Assembly: GCA_905160935.1 (NCBI GenBank)
Contig: CAJHZI010000479.1
Span: 569,459 to 633,458, forward strand
Reading direction: 5' to 3'
Source: Enchytraeus crypticus
Taxonomy: Eukaryota; Annelida; Clitellata; Enchytraeida; Enchytraeidae
Length of the DNA stretch: 64,000 bases
This document shows, one piece after another, positions 20,201-30,402 of the stretch. Every line of letters begins with the position of its first letter. Position 1 is the stretch's first letter. The position numbers were made by a program, and so were the translations under genes. The notes under the pieces are model-generated. The model made no database searches. It was not told the origin of the DNA and saw nothing but the letters and a program-made list of their open reading frames with translations.

Positions 20201-23200
20201 TCAAAAAGGATTATTTCCAATTTTAAAAACTAACTTTTGAATTCTGACTGGTCATCGTGTTATAATGCTGGAAATATTGATGCCTTGATTGAATGCCTTT
20301 CAGAAACGCTAACAAATGCCATAAATCACCACTTTCCTCTGGTTCAGCTTTCTCGAAAATGCTTCATAAACAAACCTTGGATTACAAGTGATCTAAAAAA
20401 GCGCATAAAAATTAAAAACTCCCTTTTTCTCCTTCTCAAAAAGACCAATTGTATCCTAACTTAGGCAAAATATCAATGCTATCATAACACATTAGAAAAG
20501 GATATTGCTGCACATTGTAAAAGTTACTACAGGAATAGATTAAATTCAAGTCTGAACTCCATTAAAAACATTTGGAAAAACCTTAATGAAATCACTAGTC
20601 ATAAAAATGCTAAAATTAATCCAATAATCGATAAAATTTCCTCTTGTAATGGTATCATCCTTAATAAAACTCAAATTTCTAATGAGTTTAATGATTTTTT
20701 TGCTAATATTGGGGAGAAATTAGCCTCTGAGTTACCAAATGATAGCAGTGTTAACTTTCAGAGATACCTTCGTAATTGTATTTCAAACTCTTTATTCCTA
20801 ACTCCAACTAGTGCTACTGAGATTTACAATATAATCCTAAACCTTAACAAAGGTAACTCCTCGGGTCATAATAACATCTCCAGTAAAATGTTCCAAATTG
20901 CTGCTAACTATATTGCAACTCTTATCTCTTTTATAATTAATCAATCTCTGGAGCAAGGTTTCTTTCCAACAAATTTTAAACTCGCAAAAGTTATTCCCCT
21001 TTATAAAAAGGGAAGTAAACTAAGTGTCGAGAGTTATAGACCCATTTCACTGCTCAACAATTTGAGCAAAATCTTTGAGAAAGTTGTTTATAAACGCTTG
21101 GTAGAATTTTAAAATTTCAATAATGTATTTTTTGATCAGCTGTTTGGCTTTAGGAAAGGTCACTCTACCGTAGATGCACTAACTTGTTGTATGGATATGC
21201 TTTTAAAAAATAATGAAGCCAAACAAAAGACCATGGGTATCTTTTTAGATCTAACTAAAGCATTTGATATGGTCGATCATCATATTTTACTTTTTAAGCT
21301 ATATTAGTTATGGTATTCATGGAATTGCTTATAATTGGCTTAATTCATATTTGTCTAATAGACGTCAATATTCTATAATTGGTGATAACGCCTCTAACAT
21401 AAAACCGATTACGATTGGTGTTCCACAAGGTTCAATTCTTGGCCCCTTAATATTTTTAATCTATATAAATGATATTAAATATGCTTGTTCTAATGCCTCC
21501 TTAAAATTATTTGCCGACGACTCTAATTTATTTGTGAGTAGTAATAATCTAATTGATCTATTCCAAGAGGCTAACTTAGCTTGCTCCCAGATTTATACCT
21601 GGTTCCTAAGCAAAAAACTTACTGTGAACTGCTCAAAGTCAGCCTTTATTTTATTTTTCCCAAACAGAGATGATGAGCAATCTTTAATTGATAATGATTT
21701 GTGCTTAAAGATGAATGGTGGCGTAATTAACAGAGTTCATGTTACCAGATTCCTTGGTGTATTAATTGATGATAAATTATCCTTTAGACATCATATTAAT
21801 TCTCTAGTATGTAAAATAAATAGTCTTAATGGTATGTTTTATAGACGTAGAAAATATATACCCCAAAACTGTCGCAAAGATCTTTACTTTGCTCTGGTTT
21901 ATTCGCGTATTCAGTATGGATTAGAAATTTATGGTCAAACTACGTTAAAGTCTCTACTCCACTGCATTATTCATGTAATCCAGTTTTACAAACGTTACAA
22001 CGTCAACCTAGATCTTATTATGTTAAACAGCTCTATATTAATTGCAAGTCTTTGCCAATTTTTCAGCTTCATAAACTCTTTATTGGTAAATTTGTTTATA
22101 AAGGTGTCTATGCTCATGGTGTATTGTCCACAGCGGTGCGTGATATTTTTAATTCTTCACTTGCTACTCGTTTTTATAATACCAGATTAGCTAATACTAA
22201 TTACTTATTTACTATTAACAATTCATATGGTTATGAATCCTTTAGATATTATTGCTTTTCGGTCTGGAATAATATTCCTTTAACCATTCGCAAAGGCCAA
22301 TCTGTTAAATTTTTTATAAAACAATATAAAGACTTTTTGTACACAACTTTCTAATTAACTTCAATTTTAAATTTGCTTACAATTTGTACCACTTGCCTCT
22401 ATTTTGATCATTTAACCGTATTTTCCAGTAACAACTTTGTGAGAATCTGCTGTGTTGTAATCTGCATTAATTGGCGTACTATTATGAGTTGTTGTCTGTG
22501 TATGTTTGCTTATGATTGTGGGCTGTCAACTAGATAGGATTTATTTATCCTCTTTGATGATCCGTTTGTATGTGCAATTTGTATGAGCTAAATAGAAATT
22601 ATTGTCCTTGTCTCTCTCATTATACATTAATATAATATACAAATATAAAAAATAATACTCTGTCATTCTCTCTCTATCTCCGTCTATTTGTCTCAGTCTC
22701 TGCCTCTCTCCTCTCCTCTATTCACTCTACTCTATCTCTCTCTTTGTCATTCTCTATCTCCGTCTATTTGTCTCAGTGTCTGCCTCTCTCCTCTCCTCTA
22801 TTCACTCTACTCTATCTCTCTCTTTGTCATTCTCTCTCTATCTCCGTCTATTTGTCTCAGTCTCTGCCTCTCTCCTCTCCTCTATTCACTCTACTCTATC
22901 TCTCTCTTTGTCATTCTCTCTCTATCTCCGTCTGTTTGTCTCAGTCTCTGCCTCTCTCCTCTCCTCTATTCACTCTACTCTATCTCTCTGTCATTCTCTC
23001 TGTATCTCCGTCTATTTGTCTCAGTCTCTGCCTCTCTCCTCTCCTCTATTCACTCTACTCCATCTCTCTCTTTGTCATTCTCTCTCTATCTATGTCTATT
23101 TGTTCTCAGTCTCTGCCTCTCTCCTCTCCTCTATTTCACTCTACTGGTGTGGTTTGAAACACGTTTAACTGACTGGCTAAGTGTCAACACGTGCGGAATC

Positions 23201-24843
23201 TAAAATCTTATTATTTACACAGGTAGCGCTCATGTTTAAAAGAGTCAACAGTACATACCAAAGAGTAGTCTCATATGCACCCCTAGTGTTATAGTACTGA
23301 CTGTCTGCCTAATTTATATTCCATGTTACAGTAGCTTCATGTCATCATGGATGATCATTTAACTGTTTGACGTGACGTTGTTTCAGATGGTACGGCACTA
23401 TGGCTGTGCTCGGGTCGATGGTACTGCTACTGTTGTTGTTGCTCTGTGGCTTGAGCAAATCATCTAAACCAGCTCTTCTAGTGTTAGTAGTGTCTCTAGT
23501 GTTCTGCCAAGTGGCAGGTCCTAGACACGTATTCCTACTCGATTACTTAGCTACACTGTAGTGTAGCAAAGACTTGGAATAATATGGTTTCTGGGATAGT
23601 TTCTCTATGCCTTCATCAGTTGTTGCTCAGTCATCTCTTACAGCGTGTATAGTTTACAGTTGTTCTGTAGCTATGACCCTGACGTAACACAGGAAGTGTT
23701 AGTAATACAACCTCAAATATTCGCATGTTGTATAGATCTCAGTGCTTGTTTGGAGTAAAATGAATGGCCTCATCCGGCATAGCAAACTAGACCTCTATGA
23801 ATTTGAACGTCCGGTAAAATATGAATGATAATAACTATTGGCATATGATTAATAATCTACAGTGTCTTGTATTTGTTGTAGTCGCCTCTTAGCAATACAT
23901 GCAGCTTTCAAGAATAGTAACCTACTTATTCATGCGTATATATTTTTTACTCAGTGTGAACATGTACATGTATTTGTGTGCAGGGTCTATGCACTAGGTA
24001 TACATATGTACATGTATATGTGTGCAGGTTCTATGCACTAGGTATACATATGCACATGTATTTGTGTGCAGGGTCTATGCACTAGGTATACATATGCACT
24101 TGTATTTGTGTGCAGGTTCTGTGCACTTGGCATACTGTGTCTGGTAATTTGTTGGTTGGCTGTAGGATTGCATCTTGCTATAGGACTGGTATGTCCATCG
24201 TTTATTCTTGTTCTATTTTATCCTATATTTGTGCATTATGAATTTAAACTATTTCCAGAATTTGTAAGAAAAGTTGTCTCTCTCACTTTATTAGTATTTT
24301 AACTTAATCTGAGTTTGAATGTGCATTCAATTTTAATCTCAGTTAAATTATAGTTGTATAATAAAACTGTGGAGATTTTATTTTATTTAATGGGTAGCAT
24401 TTAATGTAGTAAGTACTCAGCTCAGTCTATATGTGTTTGTATGTGAACCTATGTGTACTTTTTATACTATATGCGTTTATGTGAGCCTATGTGTATGTGT
24501 TTTGTGCCTATGTGTGTACATGTTTTATACCTATATCTGTATGTGAACCTGTGTGTGTATGTGAACCTATGTGTGTATGTGAACCTATGTGTATGTGCGT
24601 TTGTGCCTATGTGTATGTGAACCTATGTGTGTATGTGAACCTATGTGTGTATGTGAACCTATGTGTGTGTGTATTTGAACCTATGTGTATGATGCGTAGG
24701 CTACAGGAGATTTCTGTGTAGCACCACTACCGTCATTTGAGAGGACCTCCACCAATAAGAACATTGAGGGTAAGTGCTTCGATAGTCCCTTCATTTAGTT
24801 ACACATTACATACACACATGTTTACACCTCTTTTCTTTCTCAG

Positions 24844-24921
<78 letters not shown>

Positions 24922-25175
24922 TATTATTGTATTTTTCTCAATCCCTAATTACTAATCGTAACATTTTGCTTTGAGAAAGCACAGGACAATGACCTCAGAG
25001 AAATAATAAATATGTTGTTAGGCTTCAGTTGCTCGATGTTGTCGAGGATGATGATGGTTTCGCATGCCACAGTGCCTAACCATCCTCTCTCTCTCTCTCT
25101 GTCTCTTAGTGCTCTGCCTATTGACTGAGCAATGGTATATAACTCCTCCACATAGTTTGTAGTTATATGCCTAAC

Positions 25176-25229
<54 letters not shown>

Positions 25230-25338
25230 TTTGTATCACTAAGTTTGTATGATATGCAGTGTTGGACAGATACTATGTGAGATGTACTAAAGATCAAACT
25301 AGTCCATTTGATCAGGTATATATCTATCTCTAGCTTTT

Positions 25339-25382
<44 letters not shown>

Positions 25383-27691
25383 TATCATTTATTCTTCTAT
25401 TTTTGACTCATGAAATATTTTATTGTATTTTTAACGTAATGAGCATTACCTTGTCATTTCAATCTTTTGACTTTTGACACCTGTGTTTATTTCAACTGCA
25501 CTTTTTATAGTTTTGTGTTACTATGGTCTACACTATGTTGAATCTGTATTTGTAATCTGTAATTGTCAATGAATTAAACATTGAGTCTCTCTCTCTCTTG
25601 ACTTTGGTGCACCAATGGCAAAGCTGGTATCAGATGAGTCCTATAGAGTATACTAGAAAATATTTGACTACAAGAGCAACTGAAATATTGTCATAAATCT
25701 GCCAATTTCAGGATTGACCATTTTTATATTAAAGCCATGATGTTTCACTAGTTATAGTATTTCTTCTGTATTTCTATTCGTTTCTATCTGTATATTTTAT
25801 GTGTATGTGTAGGTGTTACAGAGTATGTACACACTGACTATTGTGGCATCATATGTGTGTTGTATGTGTATATAAGTATGTATGTGTGTATATGTATATA
25901 TGTGTGTATGTATGTGTGTATGTGTAGGTGCTACAGAGTATGTATCACCGCACACAGACTGTGAAGGCATCGTATTTTGTGTATGTATGTGTGTATATAT
26001 GTGAAACATATGTGTGTGTACGTATGTATGTATGTGTGTGTATGTATGTGTGTGTGTATGTGAAAGTGTTACAGAGCATGTACCGCCACACACAGACTGT
26101 GAAGGCATCGTATTTTGTGTTTGTATAGTGTATATGTTTGTATGTATGTGTGTATGTATGTGTAGGTGCTACAGGGTATGTACGTCCACCCACAGATTGT
26201 TAAGGCATCGTATGTTGTGTATGTGTATGTATGTGTGTGTATGTGTAGGTGCTACAGAGTATGTACCACCACACACAGACTGTGAAGGCATCGTATGATA
26301 ACAGCATCAATCTCATGGACGATAGACACAAGGTCTCTCTACCTGTTGATATGTCTAGTTGTATCTCCATATCTATCTCTACATATGTCTAGTTGTATCT
26401 CTCTGTCTCTCTCTACATGTGTCTAGTTTTATCTCTTTGTCCCTCTCTACATATGTCTAGTTGTAGCTTTGTCTCTCTCTACCTGTAGATATATCTAATT
26501 GTATCTCTATGTCTCTCTCTACATGTGTCTAGTTGTAGCTCTCTGTCTCTCTCTACATATGTCTAGTTGTATCTCTATGTCTCTCTCTACATATGTCTAG
26601 TTGTAGCTCTCTGTCTCTCTCTCTACATATGTCTAGTTGTATCTCTATGTCTCTCTCTACATATGTCTAGTTGTAGCTTTGTCTCTCTACCTGTAGATAT
26701 GTCCAATTGTATCTCTATGTCTCTCTCTACATGTGTCTAGTTGTATCTCTCTGTCTCTCTCTACATGTCTAGTTGTAGCTTTGTCTCCCTCTACCTGTAC
26801 ATGTGTCTAATTGTATCTCTATGTCTCTCTCTACATATGTCTAGTTGTAGCTTTGTCTCTCTCTACCTGTAGATATGTCTAATTGTATCTCTATGTCTCT
26901 CTCTACATATGTCTAGTTGTAGCTTTGTTTCTCTCTACCTGTAGATATGTCTAATTGTAGCTCTATGTCTCTCTCTACGTGTGTCTAGTTGTAGCTCTCT
27001 GTCTCTCTCTACATATTAGTATGTCTTGTATCTCTATTGGTCTTATTCACAAAGAGGGATAAACCACTGTTTAAACCTCAACAGTGTCGTAAACTATGGA
27101 TTAGTCACAATTTGGTAGAGTTAAGCTCAACAGGTTGGGATCAAACGTGGGATTGACCATTCGAAAGCTGTACATGTCTTATTAAGAGCCAGCTAAATCC
27201 GATATCAAAATTCAATCGAAAGTAATCTGTTGGAATGCCTTGTGTACAGCAAAGCTGTATAGGTATGGTTGTGGGATCATAAGTGCTACTTATAGCATTA
27301 TTGAAAGCTTTGAAAAACTGTATCGTGGATCTGCCAGTTGAACGGACCAGCAAGATTTTGATAGTTATAGGTTTTTGATATTTGATATTTATAAGACAGG
27401 ATATTTTTATTGTGATATATTTATTGATTGATTGATTGATAGATATATTGATTGATTGATTGATTAATTATTAAATTGATTGATTGTAGATGATAATGAA
27501 GAGACCAGGTAGACTGGTCACACTGTTTGATCCTGATACTGATTGATAGATAGATAGATAGATTGATTAATTGATTGATTGATTGATTGATAGATTGATT
27601 GATTGATTGTAGATGATAATGAAGAGACCAGGTAGACTAGACACGCTGTTTGACCCTGATATTGATTGATTGATTGATAGATAGATTGATA

Positions 27692-27725
<34 letters not shown>

Positions 27726-28366
27726 AGATGATAATGAAAAGACCGGGTAGACTAGACACGCTGTTTGACCCTGTGGTAGGCCTGGCCTCCTATGTACACT
27801 GCACCTATGTGCACAAGCATTATCTAGATGCTGTGAGAGCTCTCTGCTACACAGGCCTGTACGTGACCCCTCTGACCTCTCGATAGCTGTCACGTGACTA
27901 GTAGCTTTAATTTGTCTATAGCAGTCGCATCACGTGACGTGGTTTAGTTGTAGCGTTAATTAGTTTATAGCATTCACTTACGTCACGTGGCGTAGTTGTA
28001 GCTTTAATCAATTAATTTGTATCTTGTTAAGATGAGCTTAAATAATTTGGTAGCAGCGCCAGTCTAATGATTTACTCTTCTACTTCTCTAAGTGCCGTGC
28101 CTGTTCCAAGCCTGGGCGGTCATATTCCTCCATATGTCTCTGTTCATTGTTGCTCTGATCATCTCCGTTTCAATTAACTGCATCCATTTGCTAAGACCCT
28201 TAATAAACGTCATCCACTGTCGACCCTTGCATCTTTTTCCTTCTATTATTCCTGTCACTACGGTATTTTCAATGATTTACTTTACTCCTAGTTAATGCGA
28301 TATGTTTTTATTTCTCTCTATTAGGCACTGGTATGGGTTCCCATTGATTATCATCTCTCGCACATA

Positions 28367-28402
<36 letters not shown>

Positions 28403-30402
28403 AGTGTACTGCCTAGTGGCGGGTCTTACTAATTTCTATCGCCTGTGTTTATATTCACATGCACTATCAATCACTTATCAGTGCATGTCCCAGTCTTCCT
28501 GTAACGCAAGATTCGATGGGGTGACACTATTCCAACCTCTGACAAGTTAGTGCACTGCCAAGTGGCAGGTTCAAAATACATATTCATACTCAAAGTCTGC
28601 TTTCTCGCTTCATAAGAGCACTACTTTGATCAACAAGTTAATCCCTTCACAAAGTCTATGCCTTATCCATACCTTATGTAGCTTGGGAAAAGTATGGCTT
28701 CTGAGGTGATTTCCCGTTGCCTTCCTCAACTATTCTAATGTGATTTATATTTATCTACAGCACTGGTCGAATCATGCTGCAGTTATGTATGATCTATGTT
28801 TATCTACAGCACTGGTCTAGTCATGCTGCTCGTATGTCTCATACTCATTGGACTCTTGCTGCCAGTTCTTGTCGTCATGGCGTCTGTAGCGTGGAGGTAT
28901 GTGTGTATGTGTGAGCGAGTGTGTGAGTGTGCATGAGAGTGCGTGGTATTACAGCAACTACCATAAAATATTGTTATGATATAGTTAACACATTACTAAC
29001 TATTCCGAAATGCCAATGAAGGTTAAGTTTATAAACTTTATTTAATTTAGTAACTTCACTGTTTAGAGCTGTTGTCATAGTTAGTCTATTTTTATGCTTA
29101 TATTATACTCTTAACGTTGTTAGTTTATAAATTAACATTTATATCTTAATGGGTTTCATTTAACCTTCATATTTTAAAATGTTTTTATGCAATTAATTCC
29201 AGTCATTTTGTATCATGGTTACTGTCTCGCTGCAGCTGATGTAGAAATGCAGCCATAGAGTGACTTGACGTGTTGTATTGTAACTGACTGTGGTTAGATC
29301 TCATACTACACGTGTACCACATACAATACATCATGATTTAACGTCCGGTGATTCACCAGGGGACAGTGTCAGGAACATTATCATTCACTGTAATGTGTGT
29401 GCAGTATCCCTCATACGTGCATTTGTATATAGGTGTAGAAGAAACCGTATGTTAATCTCTTCCTATATGATTAGAGAGGTGTAGGTGTGTATGTATGTGT
29501 GTGTATGTGTAGAAGACAGCACAAGTGTACCTATGTGATCTCTACTTATGATTAGAGAGGTGTATGTGTGTATGTATGTGTGTATATGTCTAGAAGACAA
29601 CACAAGTGTACCTATGTGACCTCTACTTATGATGAGAGAGATGTATGTGCGTATGCATGTGTAGCAGACAGCACAAGTGTACCTATGTGACCTCTACGTA
29701 TGATGAGAGAGGTGTATGTGTGTATGCATGTGCATGTATGTATAGAAGACAGCACAAGTGTACCTATGTGACCTCTACGTATGATGAGAGAGGTGTATGT
29801 GTGTATGTATGTGCATGTATGTATAGAAGACAGCACAAGTGTACCTATGTGACCTCTACGTATGATGAGAGAGGTGTATGTGTGTATGCACAAGACAGCA
29901 CAAGTGTACCTATGTGACCTCTACGTATGATGAGAGAGGTGTATGTGTGTATGTATGTGCATGTATGTATAGAAGACAGCACAAGTGTACCTATGTGACC
30001 TCTACGTATGATGAGAGAGGTGTATGTGTGTATGTATGTGCATGTATGTATAGAAGACAGCACAAGTGTACCTATGTGACCTCTACGTATGATGAGAGAG
30101 GTGTATGTGTGTATGCATGTGCATGTATGTATAGAAGACAGCACAAGTGTACCTATGTGACCTCTACGTATGATGAGAGAGGTGTATGTGTGTATGTATG
30201 TGCATGTATGTATAGAAGACAGCACAAGTGTACCTATGTGACCTCTACGTATGATGAGAGAGGTGTATGTGTGTATGTATGTGCATATATGTATAGAAGA
30301 CAGCGCAAGTGTACCTATGTGACCTCTACGTATGATGAAAGGGGTGTATTTCTACCCAGGACTGACCAGCATTCCTCTTCTGCCGCTGCCTACTCCACGT
30401 AA
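15334..30402 (+). CDS. TTYH: Tweety-family (TTYH) membrane protein, complete gene
   Basis: Tweety proteins are five-helix plasma-membrane proteins described as volume- or calcium-linked chloride channels. Twelve GT-AG exons with consistent phases: 15334-15474, 16304-16467, 18014-18125, 18519-18760, 23387-23482, 24116-24188, 24700-24769, 25260-25315, 26249-26332, 27728-27858, 28810-28896, 30297-30402. Sum 1362 nt, about 453 aa, normal for the family. Landmarks: N-terminal FSGISSTFRPGDQSY, CLNWTAAVFAV, GGFFGSDDVHKGSNQF, YIEEYSDYRW, a GDFCVAP extracellular motif, RYYVRCTKDQTSPFDQ, VHKHYLDAVRALCY, and a last hydrophobic helix. The acidic Asp-rich tail of vertebrate TTYH is not present; the protein ends soon after the last helix. 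Intron 4 holds a LINE. Confidence 0.94.
15540..16010. repeat. ~37-bp AT-rich array in TTYH intron 1
   Basis: Units of ATGTGCTAAACATAATGCTA then TAAATGTAATA with insertions and deletions, about 12 copies. Followed by (GATT)n to the exon 2 acceptor. Confidence 0.85.
16304..16467 (+). CDS. TTYH exon 2: first helix and start of second
   Basis: Acceptor GATTGCTAG|T. It gives CLLLWAAGPVLWMLLLLLLQ (helix 1), a basic/Cys cluster SYRCCRQD, then CLNWTAAVFAVIT beginning helix 2. The donor ACATG|GTCTCT leaves phase 2. Part of helix 1 is a CTG run encoding leucines, likely length-variable. Downstream reading frames into CT repeats are intron. Confidence 0.92.
17090..17250. repeat. (TA)n tract with embedded inverted CTCACTTCCTGAG blocks
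   Basis: TATATACTCACTTCCTGAGT at 17,095, the reverse complement ACTCAGGAAGTGAGT at 17,201, and ACTCACTTC again at 17,240 where the LINE fragment begins. Confidence 0.85.
17250..17575 (+). mobile_element. LINE 3' end fragment with its 3' UTR and (ATT)n tail
   Basis: Codes for GRRSFSFSAPTVWTSLPPDL then STFRCKLKTHLF, the usual C-terminal end of CR1/L2-type LINE ORF2. After the stop a ~170-bp 3' UTR ends with CCTGACATCATCC, then TGAGGAAACGGACGTTAAAC and (ATT)n. Other pieces of this tail occur at 18300-18382 (+), 33335-33395 (-), 40752-40805 (-), 42296-42480 (-) and weakly at 10620-10672 (-). Confidence 0.82.
17785..17932 (-). mobile_element. SINE family A
   Basis: Reverse complement runs GACTGGAGCCGGTGGCAATG to GATGCTAACATCGGC, with GGGTTCAAATCC. 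In TTYH intron 2. Confidence 0.78.
18014..18125 (+). CDS. TTYH exon 3: second helix and loop
   Basis: Acceptor CTTGTAG|T, phase 2. It completes helix 2 as CGLTVGGFFGSDDVHKGSNQ, equivalent to the family's glycine/phenylalanine motif followed by an acidic loop, then FMRTVNKTKQQ. Donor CAG|GTACAG, phase 0. Confidence 0.92.
18519..18760 (+). CDS. TTYH exon 4: large extracellular helical domain
   Basis: Acceptor CATGCAG|GTG. It encodes an amphipathic helical domain (VAHIEKEIIRFMTDELTELR and on) with a glycosylation sequon NVT, ending YIEEYSDYR just before helix 3. Donor TATAG|GTATCA, phase 2. A 16-bp stretch of this exon (AAATCATTCGCTTCAT) recurs in the satellite array 350 bp downstream. Confidence 0.92.
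18846..19205. repeat. 40-bp satellite containing a TTYH exon 4 fragment
   Basis: About nine units of AAACAAATCATTCGCTTCAT plus TAAACTCTCTATCTCTCTGT, nearly identical. AAATCATTCGCTTCAT is identical to exon 4 bases near 18,538-18,553. Confidence 0.88.
19230..22370 (+). mobile_element. Broken non-LTR retrotransposon (LINE, CR1/L2/Jockey-like) in TTYH intron 4
   Basis: A short ORF at 19330-19503 (57 aa, starts MPPKCTVGEELSEALK) looks like a truncated ORF1. An endonuclease remnant follows (GDLNIDLMK near 19,900), then reverse transcriptase: VIPLYKKGSK with ESYRPISLLN (~21,000), FRKGHSTVDAL (~21,150), LDLTKAFDMVDH (~21,250), GVPQGSILGP (~21,420), catalytic FADD (~21,510), FLGVLIDDKLSF (~21,750). 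Stops and frameshifts near 19,503, 20,075, 20,462, 21,112 and 21,300 break it, so it is dead. Same strand as the host gene. Clade call is approximate. Confidence 0.85.
22640..23145. repeat. ~83-bp CT-rich array
   Basis: Six units containing ATCTCCGTCTATTTGTCTCA and GTCTCTGCCTCTCTCCTCTC. A single related unit sits at 18,785-18,860 on the other side of the LINE, so the LINE and the 40-bp satellite interrupt what was one region. ORFs here are repeats. Confidence 0.82.
23387..24188 (+). CDS. TTYH exons 5-6: third and fourth helices
   Basis: Exon 5 (23387-23482) gives RWYGTMAVLGSMVLLLLLLL then CGLSKSSKPALL. The donor is GT|GTTAGT, chosen because it alone gives phase 2 and restores family spacing (36 residues from SK-linker to the DFC motif). 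Exon 6 (24116-24188) gives FCALGILCLVICWLAVGLHL then AIGL. Together they form the helix-linker-helix pair of tweety proteins. Confidence 0.88.
23975..24115 (+). repeat. Three 44-bp copies of TTYH exon 6 acceptor and start
   Basis: GTGTGCAG then GGTCTATGCACTAGGTATAC at 23981, 24025 and 24069, exactly 44 bp apart, leading into the functional GTGTGCAG|GTTCTGTGCACTTG at 24113-24116. The copies are not open. Confidence 0.85.
24700..25315 (+). CDS. TTYH exons 7-8: extracellular loop
   Basis: Exon 7 (24700-24769) reads ATGDFCVAPLPSFERTSTNK, with the conserved DFC-x-x-P motif, and ends at a strong G|GTAAGT. Exon 8 (25260-25315) gives DRYYVRCTKDQTSPFDQ, the conserved RYY...C...PF segment. Phases 0 to 1 and 1 to 0. 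Confidence 0.92.
25808..26215 (+). repeat. Four partial copies of TTYH exon 9 start
   Basis: Copies start at 25813, 25928, 26066 and 26166, each resembling GTGCTACAGAGTATGTA then AGACTGTGAAGGCATCGTAT, separated by TG/TATG microsatellite. The third lost its acceptor AG (AAA|GTG). Confidence 0.85.
26249..26332 (+). CDS. TTYH exon 9
   Basis: 28 codons, phase 0 to 0: VLQSMYHHTQTVKASYDNSI then NLMDDRHK. It sits at the helical stretch following the PF motif. Donor AAG|GTCTCT. Four degraded copies of its first ~45 nt with the acceptor lie upstream (25,813-26,215); only this copy continues to a usable 3' end. Confidence 0.85.
26335..27020. repeat. CTCTACATATGTCTAGTTGT-type array in TTYH intron 9
   Basis: About 20 units of 27-35 bp with two alternating forms (TATCTCTATGTCTCT and AGCTTTGTCTCTCT). 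Confidence 0.85.
27485..27665 (+). repeat. Two partial copies of TTYH exon 10 start
   Basis: GATTGTAG then ATGATAATGAAGAGACC at 27490 and 27613; each runs ~55 nt (to GATCCTGAT) and dissolves into (GATT)n. The functional exon starts at 27728. Confidence 0.88.
27728..28896 (+). CDS. TTYH exons 10-11: last loop and fifth helix
   Basis: Exon 10 (27728-27858) ends HCTYVHKHYLDAVRALCYTG, the conserved C...HKDYLDAL...CY block of tweety proteins. Exon 11 (28810-28896) gives TGLVMLLVCLILIGLLLPVL then VVMASVAWR, the fifth helix. Phases 0 to 2 and 2 to 2. Both exons have upstream partial copies. Confidence 0.92.
27889..27991. promoter_or_regulatory. Three CACGTG E-boxes in a tandem unit (TTYH intron 10)
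   Basis: GTCACGTGAC at 27889, ATCACGTGAC at 27929 and GTCACGTGGC at 27982, in a ~50-bp repeated unit. GTCACGTGAC is the palindrome bound by bHLH-Zip factors (USF, MITF/TFEB). It starts 30 bp after the exon 10 donor. Confidence 0.4.
28749..28795 (+). repeat. Partial copy of TTYH exon 11 start
   Basis: TTATCTACAG then CACTGGTCGAATCATGCTGC at 28761, 49 bp before the functional TATCTACAG|CACTGGTCTAGTC. Confidence 0.85.
29430..30345 (+). repeat. 81-bp minisatellite made of TTYH exon 12 start copies
   Basis: Twelve units, seven of the eleven intervals exactly 81 bp (unit starts 29437, 29511, 29592, 29663, 29744, 29825, ~29890, 29971, 30052, 30133, 30214, 30295). Each has TATAG acceptor-like end, the exon-like GACAGCACAAGTGTACC, and a donor-like GAGAG|GTGTATG. 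The last unit is the functional exon. The + frame is open from 29878 to the stop at 30402. Confidence 0.9.
30297..30402 (+). CDS. TTYH terminal exon 12
   Basis: Taking the last TATAG|A acceptor of the 81-bp array, the tail reads RRQRKCTYVTSTYDERGVFL then PRTDQHSSSAAAYST and stops at 30400-30402. A candidate AATAAA signal lies near 30765. Upstream copies of the exon start supply alternative acceptors, of which the five nearest are in frame, so the true start may vary. The very short tail is atypical of vertebrate tweety proteins. Confidence 0.75.

Noticed and set aside
20237-22354. Several ORFs as separate host genes
   Set aside because: They are fragments of one LINE ORF2 split by stops and frameshifts.
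22688-23203. Ser/Leu-rich ORFs in three frames
   Set aside because: CT-rich 83-bp array; all frames open, no codon bias.
29645-30402. Cys-rich tandem ORF that looks like a secreted repeat peptide or CRISPR-like regular array
   Set aside because: Unit is a degenerate TTYH exon-start plus TG microsatellite; no signal peptide, no unique spacers, no cas genes, eukaryotic context.
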